This document shows positions 1-6,751 of a DNA stretch of 30,211 bases, piece after piece. Position 1 is the stretch's first letter. The number at the start of each line of letters is the position of its first letter. The notes beneath the pieces are model-generated. The model saw only the letters and a program-made list of their open reading frames with translations. It made no database searches and was not told the DNA's origin. Source of the DNA: an uncultured Prevotellaceae bacterium (GTDB lineage: Bacteria > Bacteroidota > Bacteroidia > Bacteroidales > Bacteroidaceae). The stretch lies in the NCBI GenBank assembly GCA_937902455.1, contig CALELI010000128.1, positions 1-30,211 of the forward strand, given 5' to 3'. The position numbers were made by a program, and so were the translations under genes.

Positions 1-259
1 TGGGCGCATGAGATTTGCGCGGCTCTGGCACTAGTACGAGAGGACCGTGCCGGACTGACCTCTGGTCTGCCAGCTGTGCCGCCAGGTGCACCGCTGGGTA
101 TCTAAGTCGGGATCGGATAAGCGCTGAAGGCATCTAAGCGCGAAGCCGGCCGCAAGATTAGATCTCACAGGGTCGTCAAAGACGATGACGTTGATAGGAG
201 GCAGGTGTAGAGGCAGCAATGTCAAAGCCGAGCCTTACTAATTGCCCGTCAGCTTTGCA
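1..259 (+). rRNA. rrl: 23S ribosomal RNA, 3' end (partial)
   Basis: The window opens inside 23S rRNA. The sarcin-ricin loop sequence AGTACGAGAGGACC is readable at about 33-46, and the conserved 3' terminal segment (GATGACGTTGATAGG at about 183-197, then a TACTAATTG stretch near 236) follows. The 5' part lies outside the window. The exact 3' end is estimated from alignment by eye to known 23S ends and could shift by about 10 nt. Short open frames across this stretch are rRNA shadows, not genes. Confidence 0.95.
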
Positions 260-355
260 ACACGAAGCACGAACCTCTGGCTTTGCCCTTGATCGGGTCT
301 TCTTTTCCTTCCAAGTGTGTCAATCCCATAACGGACGCGAGTCCGGCAGACATAA
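260..355 (+). other. 23S-5S internal transcribed spacer
   Basis: About 96 nt separate 23S from 5S. It holds no tRNA. A small perfect hairpin CGGAC-GCGA-GTCCG (332-345) has a GNRA-type tetraloop and may be part of a processing structure; that role is inference. Confidence 0.7.
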
Positions 356-465
356 CTGGGTGGCTATAGCCTCGGTGTTCCACCTCTTCCCATCCCGAAC
401 AGAGAAGTTAAGCCCGAGCGCGCCGATGGTACTGCACTACAACGTGGGAGAGTAGGTCGCCGCCT
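356..465 (+). rRNA. rrf: 5S ribosomal RNA
   Basis: The segment carries the conserved 5S core: CCACCTCTTCCCATCCCGAA, then CAGAGAAGTTAAGCCC, the GCGCCGATGGTACTGC helix and the GTGGGAGAGTAGGTCGCCGCC end. The 5' GGGTGGC pairs with the 3' GCCGCCT to close helix I, which fixes the ends to within a few nucleotides. It is the last gene of the rRNA operon and is followed directly by a T run and a strong hairpin terminator. Confidence 0.95.
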
Positions 466-476
466 TTTTTTCTAGC

Positions 477-519
477 GCAGGGCCCTTCAGGAGCAATCCC
501 GGAGGGCCCTGCTGTTTTT
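477..519 (+). terminator. Intrinsic terminator of the rRNA operon
   Basis: A 10-bp perfect stem GCAGGGCCCT (477-486) / AGGGCCCTGC (503-512) with a 16-nt loop is followed by TGTTTTTG. It lies right after 5S and before the kinase gene, so the kinase probably needs its own promoter. Confidence 0.9.
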
Positions 520-579
520 GTGTGCCACGGAGTGAGGGACAAACACAATATTTTACGGTTCCATACGTTATATCAATAT

Positions 580-1740
580 ATGAAAATGTTTGACAGGATA
601 AGGAAGATCAAGATATGGTTGATTGTAATCGCTATCGTGATTGCAATCGGTTCCCTGCTTTCCTCCAATTATCTTATCAATGACCTCAAGCATGAGGAGG
701 CCAATAACATGGATGTGTGGGCCGAAGCCATGAAATCACTTAACAATGCTGACGAGACTACCGACCTCAACCTTGTGCTGAAGGTGATGGACGGTAACAA
801 ATACATACCTATCATTGTGCTCGACAAGGAAGGAACAGTTCAGACTTCGAGAAACCTTGACAGGGACTTCGGCGAGGACTATGATTCCATTCCGGAAATA
901 CAGAGTATGGCAACTTCAATGAGAAGCAAGGGTCATTCAATCAGGATTTACAATGACGGTTCCCTTGATGACTATGTCGAGATTTGCTATGATGATTCCT
1001 TGATGCTCAGACGACTTACCGTGTTTCCGTATGTGCAGTTGTTAGTAGTTCTAATATTTGTTCTTATAGCGCTGTTCGCCCTATTCTCCTCTATGAAGGC
1101 TGAACAGAACAAGGTATGGGTTGGTCTTTCCAAGGAAACAGCCCATCAGCTTGGTACTCCGATTTCCTCTCTGATGGCCTGGGTTGAGATGCTGAAAGAC
1201 AGTTATCCCGGTGACGAGATGCTGCCTGAGATGGAAAAAGACGTGAAGCGACTTGAACGTATAGCGGAGAGATTCTCCAAGATAGGCTCTATACCAGAAC
1301 CGAAGGATACCGATATATGTGAGGTGATTGACAGGGTAGTCAGTTACATGAATAAGCGAATATCTAATAAGGTGGTGATCACTGCACATATTGAGAAGGC
1401 TCCTGTACTGGTGAAGATGGTCCCATCACTATTTGAATGGGTGCTGGAAAACCTTTGCAAGAACGCTGTGGATGCCATGAACGGAAGTGGAAAGATTGAC
1501 ATCTATCTGCAGGAACATTCACAGATTGTGACACTTGAAGTGGTGGACACAGGAAAGGGAATGACAAAGTCCAGTTTCAAGGATGTCTTCAAACCTGGAT
1601 ATACTACTAAGAAACGTGGCTGGGGGCTCGGACTGTCATTGGCAAAGAGAATCGTGGAGGAATACCACAAGGGAAAGATTTTCGTCAAGTGTTCCGAGAT
1701 TGGAAAAGGTACCACTTTCAGAATAGAAATGCCAAAATAA
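580..1740 (+). CDS. Membrane-bound sensor histidine kinase (orphan)
   Basis: A 386-aa protein with a short cytoplasmic N-terminus, a first membrane helix at about 12-31, an extracytoplasmic sensor region of about 115 residues, a second helix at about 148-173, then a kinase core. The phosphoacceptor is His189 in the motif KETAHQLGTP, a variant of the usual H-E-x-x-T-P box. The ATPase part shows the N box (ENLCKNAVDAMN, about 290-301), G1 box DTGKGM (323-328) and G2 box GWGLGLSLAKRIVEE (from about 347). No HAMP domain is obvious. The frame is open upstream to 520, but that start lies in the rRNA terminator; ATG 580 or ATG 586 precedes the basic segment and helix. No response regulator is adjacent, so its partner and signal are unknown. 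Confidence 0.88.
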   Translation: MKMFDRIRKIKIWLIVIAIVIAIGSLLSSNYLINDLKHEEANNMDVWAEAMKSLNNADETTDLNLVLKVMDGNKYIPIIVLDKEGTVQTSRNLDRDFGEDYDSIPEIQSMATSMRSKGHSIRIYNDGSLDDYVEICYDDSLMLRRLTVFPYVQLLVVLIFVLIALFALFSSMKAEQNKVWVGLSKETAHQLGTPISSLMAWVEMLKDSYPGDEMLPEMEKDVKRLERIAERFSKIGSIPEPKDTDICEVIDRVVSYMNKRISNKVVITAHIEKAPVLVKMVPSLFEWVLENLCKNAVDAMNGSGKIDIYLQEHSQIVTLEVVDTGKGMTKSSFKDVFKPGYTTKKRGWGLGLSLAKRIVEEYHKGKIFVKCSEIGKGTTFRIEMPK

Positions 1741-2003
1741 TATCTATGCTGAGATGATGTAATTTCCGAGTTGCCAAAAGTGCTGATAATAATCAAATAT
1801 GTTTTTGCAAATCAATTATATGTAAAGTGTTTTAAGAATGAAATAGTGTTGCATTATCTATACCGAAAAGCATAAACTAATAAGAAAAATTAGTTACATG
1901 ATATAAAAAAACATATTGTAATTGCATTATTTCGGAAATTTTTCTTAACTTTGCAGTCGCAAAAGAATTGTAAGACAATCATAACTATTAAAATAAAGTA
2001 AAA
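1741..2003. promoter_or_regulatory. AT-rich intergenic region with the rpmF promoter
   Basis: A gap of 263 nt. The Bacteroidetes -7 element TAACTTTG is at 1946-1953, with a TTG at 1922-1924 as a poor -33 candidate (21-nt spacing). Transcription would begin near 1958 and leave a leader of about 45 nt before the L32 gene. I see no further gene or clear terminator for the kinase in the remainder. Confidence 0.7.
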
Positions 2004-2189
2004 ATGGCACATCCTAAACGAAGACAATCAAAGACCAGAACCCTCAAGAGAAGAACTCATGATGGTGCTGTGGCTCCTACATTGGCAGTATGTCCAAACT
2101 GTGGCGAATTCTATGTATATCATACGGTTTGTCCAGCTTGTGGATATTACAGAGGCAAGGTTGCAATCAAGAAAGACGCAGCAATCTAA
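2004..2189 (+). CDS. rpmF: 50S ribosomal protein L32
   Basis: A 61-aa basic protein of the usual length for L32, which binds 23S rRNA in the large subunit. It starts MAHPKRRQSKTRTLKRR, the family's conserved N-terminal motif, and has two zinc-ligand pairs, CPNC (about 30-33) and CPAC (about 43-46), so this is the C+ (zinc-binding) form. It has its own TAACTTTG promoter and a downstream hairpin terminator, so it looks monocistronic here. In many Bacteroidales, as I recall, rpmF is followed by fabH before era; here the intervening DNA is an inverted-repeat element instead. Confidence 0.97.
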   Translation: MAHPKRRQSKTRTLKRRTHDGAVAPTLAVCPNCGEFYVYHTVCPACGYYRGKVAIKKDAAI

Positions 2190-2205
2190 TAGCTTTCAGG
2201 TAGGA

Positions 2206-2264
2206 GTAGGGTCGTTTGCCCTACAGAACATAAGCCATAGGTTCAAAATGCCCGTGGCTTTTTT
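2206..2264 (+). terminator. Tandem hairpins ending the rpmF transcript
   Basis: The first hairpin is GTAGGG (2206-2211) / CCCTAC (2219-2224) with a 7-nt loop. The second is AAGCCA (2232-2237) / TGGCTT (2255-2260), extendable by a T-G wobble, followed by TTTT and more T-rich sequence. The second has the shape of an intrinsic terminator. Confidence 0.75.
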
Positions 2265-2269
2265 GTTAA

Positions 2270-2471
2270 AGGGGTGTTCTATTAATTCCCCGCAAAAATA
2301 AATAATTAACGAACTATGGGTGCTATTGCTATTTTGATGTTTTTGGCTTTTTCTTTGCATCTTGCTGTCCTTCATTCAGTCACGATGCCCGCATCGCTCC
2401 TTCACTCAGAACAGCAACCTGCTAAAGAAAAATCTCAAAATCACCTAAAATGTAATTAATAGAACACCCCT
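2270..2471 (+). mobile_element. 202-bp MITE-like inverted-repeat element, copy 1
   Basis: The ends are an 18-bp perfect terminal inverted repeat, AGGGGTGTTCTATTAATT at 2270-2287 and its exact reverse complement at 2454-2471. The interior is itself an imperfect palindrome centred near 2389: ATTTTGA (2331-2337)/TCAAAAT (2435-2441), TTTTTCTTT (2348-2356)/AAAGAAAAA (2424-2432), TTGCTGT (2362-2368)/ACAGCAA (2411-2417), and CGATGC (2383-2388)/GCATCG (2391-2396). The direct repeat TCCTTCAYTCAG flanks the central hairpin. At most an AA target duplication is visible. No transposase is encoded. A second copy begins at 30158. The right end is only 11 nt from the era start codon, so the element must influence or supply era transcription. 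Confidence 0.8.
2316..2459 (+). CDS. Possible 47-aa hydrophobic peptide inside the inverted-repeat element
   Basis: An ATG at 2316 opens a frame that crosses almost the whole element and stops at TAA 2457-2459, inside the right terminal repeat. The peptide starts MGAIAILMFLAFSLHLAV, a hydrophobic stretch long enough for one membrane helix, followed by a polar tail with KEKSQNH. The start codon and its context are preserved in the partial second copy at the window end. A frame of this length can arise by chance, and no family is recognised, so this is only a candidate. Confidence 0.2.
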   Translation: MGAIAILMFLAFSLHLAVLHSVTMPASLLHSEQQPAKEKSQNHLKCN

Positions 2472-2482
2472 AAAGAAATAAT

Positions 2483-3364
2483 ATGCATAAATCAGGTTTC
2501 GTAAATATCGTAGGCAATCCGAATGTGGGAAAGTCGACTCTGATGAATATTTTTGTCGGAGAGAGAATATCTATCGCTACTTTCAAGGCGCAGACAACAC
2601 GTCATAGAATCATGGGAATCATCAATGATGATGATGTGCAGATTGTGTTCAGTGACACTCCTGGAGTCCTGAAACCAAACTATAAGTTGCAGGAATCAAT
2701 GCTTGCCTTTTCAGAGAGCGCACTGGAAGATGCTGACGTACTTCTCTACGTGACAGATCCGATAGAGAAGATTGACAAGAACGGTGATTTCCTCCACAAG
2801 GTCACGAAGATGAAGATTCCGATATTGGTGCTCATCAACAAGATTGACCTGACGGACGAACCGCATCTGATAGAACTCGTGGAAGAGTGGAAGACCATCC
2901 TTCCAAATGCAGAAATCTATCCTGTTTCAGCCACAAGGGCGAAATTTACAGTGGAACCTGTAATAAAGAGAATCAAGGAACTCATTCCGGAGAATCCTCC
3001 ATATTTCGATAAGGACCAGCTGACGGACAAGCCGGCACGTTTTTTCGTGAGCGAGATAATCCGTGAGAAGATACTTCTCTTCTACGACAAGGAGATTCCT
3101 TATTCCGTAGAGGTCGGTGTGGAGTCTTTTAAGGAAGACGAAGGACTGATAAGAATCAGTGCCGTAATCTATGTGGAGAGAGATACTCAGAAAGGTATCA
3201 TCATTGGTCATCAGGGTAAGGCCCTGAAAAAGGTGGCAACAGAAGCAAGGAAATCACTCGAGAAGTTCTTTGACAAGAAAATCTTCCTTGAGACATTCGT
3301 GAAAGTCGATAAAGACTGGAGAAACTCAGACAGGGAATTAAACATTTTCGGATACAATGGGTAA
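2483..3364 (+). CDS. era: GTPase Era
   Basis: A 293-aa GTPase that binds the 3' end of 16S rRNA and aids 30S maturation. The G1 P-loop GNPNVGKST is at residues 11-19, the switch region shows TFKAQTTRHRI, G3 is DTPGV, and G4 is NKID. The C-terminal KH RNA-binding domain contains the GHQGKALKK motif and the family's typical end around FGYN. Length is normal. The gene overlaps der by 8 nt (ATGGGTAA), so the two are translationally coupled. Its upstream neighbour is the inverted-repeat element rather than a gene, with a terminator before that, so the promoter must lie within or very near the element. Confidence 0.97.
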   Translation: MHKSGFVNIVGNPNVGKSTLMNIFVGERISIATFKAQTTRHRIMGIINDDDVQIVFSDTPGVLKPNYKLQESMLAFSESALEDADVLLYVTDPIEKIDKNGDFLHKVTKMKIPILVLINKIDLTDEPHLIELVEEWKTILPNAEIYPVSATRAKFTVEPVIKRIKELIPENPPYFDKDQLTDKPARFFVSEIIREKILLFYDKEIPYSVEVGVESFKEDEGLIRISAVIYVERDTQKGIIIGHQGKALKKVATEARKSLEKFFDKKIFLETFVKVDKDWRNSDRELNIFGYNG

Positions 3365-4670
3365 TTTAGTAGCAATAGTCGGTAGGCCAAATGTTGGAAA
3401 GTCTACCTTGTTCAACAGACTCACCCAGACTCGTCATGCCATAGTCAGTGAAGAGGCTGGTACGACCCGTGACCGTCAGTACGGTAAGTGCGAATGGGGC
3501 AACAAGGAGTTTTCAATAGTCGACACAGGTGGCTGGGTTGTGAACTCGGACGATATCTTTGAAGGTGAGATACGTAAGCAGGTACTTATTGCAATAGAGG
3601 AATGTGAAGTCATACTCTTCATGGTTGATGTGAAGACTGGTGTCACAGACCTTGACCTTCAGGTTGCCAATATCCTCAGAGGTGCAAAGGTCCCTACTAT
3701 ACTCTGCTGCAACAAAACCGACAGCAACGAACTTCGCTATGACAGCGTGGAGTTCTACTCGCTCGGGTTGGGAGATCCAATCTGTATCAGTGCTGCCACG
3801 GGTAGCGGTACTGGTGAACTTCTTGACGAAATCGTGAGTAAGTTCACGAAGGAGATGTCAGAAGTGATAGAGGAAGACATCCCGAGAATTGCCATTGTAG
3901 GCCGTCCGAATGTGGGAAAGTCATCAATCGTGAATGCATTCCTGAACGACGACAGAAATGTGGTGACAGACATCGCAGGCACTACTCGTGACTCCATATA
4001 CACTAAGTATGACAAGTTCGGATTCAATTTCTATCTTGTCGATACTGCCGGCATCAGAAAGAAGAACAAGGTGAACGAGGACTTGGAGTACTATTCCGTG
4101 ATGAGGTCTATCCGTGCAATAGAAAACTCAGATGTCTGTGTGCTGATGATAGATGCCACGCGAGGTATCGAAAGCCAGGACCTGAACATATTTCAGATTA
4201 TCCAGAAAAATCAGAAGGGACTGGTGGTGGTCGTTAATAAATGGGACCTTGTAGAAGACAAAAGCCAGGAGGCCATACAATATATGACAGACACGATTCA
4301 TAGTCGTCTGGCTCCGTTCGTAGATTTCCAGATAATCTTCGCATCGGCACTGACCAAGCAGAGGATATTCAGGGTTATCGAAGAAGTCCATAAGGTATAC
4401 AGCAACCGTACAAACAGAATTTCCACAGCGAAATTCAATGACGTGATGCTTCCTATAATCGATGCTACTCCTCCACCATCATGGAAAGGCAAGTACATAA
4501 AGATTAAGTATTGCATGCAGTTGCCGGCAACTTATGTGCCTTCGTTCGTGTTCTATGCAAATCTTCCTCAGTATGTGAAAGAACCATACAAGCGTTTCCT
4601 TGAAAATCAGATCAGGCAGCACTGGGACTTCTGCGGTACTCCGATAAATGTATATATAAGACAGAAGTGA
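3357..4670 (+). CDS. der: Ribosome biogenesis GTPase Der (EngA)
   Basis: A 437-aa protein with two tandem GTPase domains, diagnostic of Der, which acts in 50S subunit assembly. The first P-loop GRPNVGKST is at residues 9-17 and the second, GRPNVGKSS, at 182-190. Matching G3 motifs (DTGGW and DTAGI) and G4 motifs (NKTD and NKWD) are present. A C-terminal KH-like domain follows the second G domain. The start overlaps the end of era and its stop overlaps the next gene's start (TGATG), so era, der and the lipoprotein form one operon. Confidence 0.97.
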   Translation: MGNLVAIVGRPNVGKSTLFNRLTQTRHAIVSEEAGTTRDRQYGKCEWGNKEFSIVDTGGWVVNSDDIFEGEIRKQVLIAIEECEVILFMVDVKTGVTDLDLQVANILRGAKVPTILCCNKTDSNELRYDSVEFYSLGLGDPICISAATGSGTGELLDEIVSKFTKEMSEVIEEDIPRIAIVGRPNVGKSSIVNAFLNDDRNVVTDIAGTTRDSIYTKYDKFGFNFYLVDTAGIRKKNKVNEDLEYYSVMRSIRAIENSDVCVLMIDATRGIESQDLNIFQIIQKNQKGLVVVVNKWDLVEDKSQEAIQYMTDTIHSRLAPFVDFQIIFASALTKQRIFRVIEEVHKVYSNRTNRISTAKFNDVMLPIIDATPPPSWKGKYIKIKYCMQLPATYVPSFVFYANLPQYVKEPYKRFLENQIRQHWDFCGTPINVYIRQK

Positions 4671-5068
4671 TGAGGACTCTCGCCATATTAATACTAGGGC
4701 TGGCTGTCGTGATGTCAGTCTGCTCATGCGGAAACAGTGAAGAAGCAGAATTGAAACTGACTTTGAAGACTGCTCTTGAGGCCTATTTCACGGGCGACAT
4801 AGAGACATACGAACAATATGTCAACTATGGAACCGAAATGGATTCTATTCATAATATCATTCTCAAGAAGGCGTATGAACAACGGTTTGACCAACTGAAA
4901 GGTGGATCCGTGAGGGCTGTCAGGGTGGAACCTACTACTGTGGCGTATGAGAACGACTCTGTGGCGTACGTATATTACAATATCGTGTTGAGCGACTCAA
5001 GCAGAGAAACTTGTTCGCAAAAGATGAACCGGATATGTGATGAATGGATACTTACTGTGAGGAATTAG
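4670..5068 (+). CDS. Small putative lipoprotein, NTF2-like type
   Basis: A 132-aa protein with a hydrophobic N-terminus and a lipobox-like VCSC followed by GNSEE, suggesting a lipid-anchored Cys near residue 20. The mature part is short and mixed alpha/beta, beginning with a helix (LKLTLKTALEAYFTGD) and ending with a strand EWILTVRN; this resembles small Bacteroidetes lipoproteins of the DUF4878/NTF2-like kind, but I cannot confirm the family. The ATG at 4670 shares its A with the der stop; an in-frame GTG at 4667 is possible. The 3' end overlaps the 3' end of lptB by 17 bp on the opposite strand. Confidence 0.75.
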   Translation: MRTLAILILGLAVVMSVCSCGNSEEAELKLTLKTALEAYFTGDIETYEQYVNYGTEMDSIHNIILKKAYEQRFDQLKGGSVRAVRVEPTTVAYENDSVAYVYYNIVLSDSSRETCSQKMNRICDEWILTVRN

Positions 5069-5924
5069 CCCCACTCTCTTCAGCAGCTTCACGCTGCTTT
5101 TTTTGTTCTATAAGCTGGAAGTCCTTTGGACGCAGAACGAAATTGCTACCGAGATACTTGTCTTTGACAATGCTGTTGCAAGCCAGCTCCTCTGGAGAGC
5201 CCTTGAACAGAATGCGCCCTTCGAAGAGGAGGTAGGCACGGTCGGTAATACATAATGTCTCAGTCACGTTGTGGTCTGTGATGAGAATGCCGATATTTCT
5301 GTCTTTCAGTTTCCAGACGATATACTGAATGTCCTCCACTGCAATAGGATCGACTCCAGCAAATGGTTCATCGAGCATTATGAACTTAGGATCGATGGCC
5401 AGACATCGTGCAATTTCACAACGACGTCTCTCACCTCCGGAAAGTTGGTTGCCTTTATTCTTGCGAACCTTCTGGAGACGGAATTCGTCAAGCAGGCTTT
5501 CAAGTTTTTCCCTCTGGTATTCAACTGAGCGCCCAGTCATTTCCAGGACAGTACGGATATTGTCTTCCACGCTCATAGTGCGGAATACAGATGCCTCCTG
5601 GGCGAGATAGCCTACGCCGGCACGAGCACGCTTGGCAACAGGGAACTTGGTAATCTCAAGATCGTTGAGAAATACTTTTCCTCCATTTGGAACGACCAGA
5701 CCGGTAGTCATGTAGAAACTTGTCGTTTTTCCTGCTCCATTTGGTCCAAGCAGACCTACAATCTCTCCCTGACGCACATGAATGGATACGTCGTTCACGA
5801 CAGTTCTCTTGCCGTAAGTCTTCACGAGGTTACGAGTGTAGAGGGTCATTCTGCCATCAGAATACTCTGGAATCTCGCTGTCTCCAGCGTTTGTTGATGC
5901 GCTCTTAAATAGTTCTTCGTCCAT
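5052..5924 (-). CDS. lptB: LPS export ABC transporter ATP-binding protein
   Basis: A 290-aa ATPase that would power the LptBFG extractor moving LPS from the inner membrane to the periplasmic bridge. Walker A GPNGAGKTT is at residues 60-68, the signature is LSGGE, Walker B is FIMLDEPFAGVDP and the H-loop is ITDHNV; the FAGVDP and TDHNV wording is typical of LptB. About 25 residues (DEELFKSASTNAGDSEIPEY and a few more) precede the usual family start, which would be an internal Met at 5849. A TACCTTTG -7 element (5940-5933 on this strand) sits only 8 nt before ATG 5924, so either the mRNA is nearly leaderless or the internal Met is used. The TTG at 5930 is even less likely. The OstA-like partner is encoded at 18409. 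Confidence 0.92.
   Translation of the reverse strand: MDEELFKSASTNAGDSEIPEYSDGRMTLYTRNLVKTYGKRTVVNDVSIHVRQGEIVGLLGPNGAGKTTSFYMTTGLVVPNGGKVFLNDLEITKFPVAKRARAGVGYLAQEASVFRTMSVEDNIRTVLEMTGRSVEYQREKLESLLDEFRLQKVRKNKGNQLSGGERRRCEIARCLAIDPKFIMLDEPFAGVDPIAVEDIQYIVWKLKDRNIGILITDHNVTETLCITDRAYLLFEGRILFKGSPEELACNSIVKDKYLGSNFVLRPKDFQLIEQKKQREAAEESGANSSQ
5082..5104 (+). terminator. Terminator of the era-der operon inside lptB coding sequence
   Basis: AGCAGC (5082-5087), loop TTCAC, GCTGCT (5093-5098), running into seven T residues (5098-5104). It lies 13 nt after the lipoprotein stop and faces + strand transcription. On the minus strand the same bases encode the EQKKQREAA part of the LptB C-terminus. 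Confidence 0.8.
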
Positions 5925-6004
5925 AATCAACGCAAAGGTAATAAAAAATCCTAAAACTAAATCGTAATTCCCAATTATTTTGTAATTTTGCAGTTCAAAA
6001 CATT
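5925..6004. promoter_or_regulatory. Divergent promoters for lptB and mlaE
   Basis: An 80-nt AT-rich spacer. On the minus strand TACCTTTG at 5940-5933 drives lptB. On the plus strand TAATTTTG at 5983-5990 drives mlaE, leaving a leader of about 10 nt before ATG 6005. Neither has a clear TTTG -33 box at 19 nt. The 42 nt between the two -7 elements means the two polymerases would overlap, so the promoters could compete. Confidence 0.65.
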
Positions 6005-6751
6005 ATGCTTACAGTAAGAAAGGTACTAACAGAGACAGGACGCTATGTTCAACTGATGGGACGTGTGATGACTCGCCCTGATAGAATGCGTATGTTCATG
6101 AAGCAGTATGTCAACGAGATGTTCCAGCTGGGATATAACTCTATAGGCATTGTTCTCATCATATCGTTCTTCATCGGAATGGTGATATGTCTGCAGATAA
6201 AACTGAACATTCAGAGTCCGTGGATGCCACGAATGGTCGTGGGCTATACCTCCCGTGAAATCATTCTCTTGGAATATTCGTCCTCTATTATCTGTCTGAT
6301 ACTGGCGGGAAAAGTTGGCTCTAATATTGCGTCGGAACTTGGAACGATGCGAATAACCCAGCAGATTGATGCACTTGAAATAATGGGAGTAAACTCGGCC
6401 AACTATCTAATCCTCCCGAAGATAGCAGGACTGATGACCATAATGCCAATACTCGTCACGTTCAGCGTAACGTCGGGAATCATAGGGTCATATGCCACAA
6501 CCTTGACAGGTATCACGAATGTTCCTGAACTGACAGAGGGATTCAGGTATAGTTTCAATCAGTGGTTCTTCTGGTGCGGAATGATTAAGGCCGTAGTCTA
6601 CGCATTCATCATAACGAGTATATCTGCTTACAAGGGATACACGGTACAGGGTGGCTCTGTGGAGGTCGGAGTGTCAAGTACCGATGCCGTGGTGGTAAGT
6701 AGTATAATGATTCTTTTTGCTGACATCTTCTTAACCAATATGCTCACATGA
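6005..6751 (+). CDS. mlaE: MlaE-family ABC transporter permease
   Basis: A 248-aa integral membrane protein of the MlaE family, the permease of inner-membrane complexes that move phospholipids between the membranes. Hydrophobic helices are visible at about 45-65, 90-110, 140-165, 195-215 and 228-246. The conserved cytoplasmic stretch GSNIASELGTMRITQQIDAL, containing the characteristic E-L-G-T-M-R element, lies at about 104-123. It overlaps mlaF by ATGA, so the two are coupled. No MCE-domain (MlaD) protein is encoded next to them; the substrate-binding partner must be elsewhere. Confidence 0.92.
   Translation: MLTVRKVLTETGRYVQLMGRVMTRPDRMRMFMKQYVNEMFQLGYNSIGIVLIISFFIGMVICLQIKLNIQSPWMPRMVVGYTSREIILLEYSSSIICLILAGKVGSNIASELGTMRITQQIDALEIMGVNSANYLILPKIAGLMTIMPILVTFSVTSGIIGSYATTLTGITNVPELTEGFRYSFNQWFFWCGMIKAVVYAFIITSISAYKGYTVQGGSVEVGVSSTDAVVVSSIMILFADIFLTNMLT

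Noticed and set aside
219..455. 78-codon frame
   Set aside because: It overlaps 23S end, spacer and 5S rRNA.
520..579. Upstream extension of the kinase gene
   Set aside because: The start would be next to the rRNA terminator and the added residues precede the membrane-anchor sequence without homology.
2059..2301. 80-codon frame
   Set aside because: It is out of frame over rpmF, its terminator and the inverted-repeat element.
2264..2475. Clear target-site duplication around the inverted-repeat element
   Set aside because: Flanks are A-rich; only AA is shared on both sides, which is not informative.
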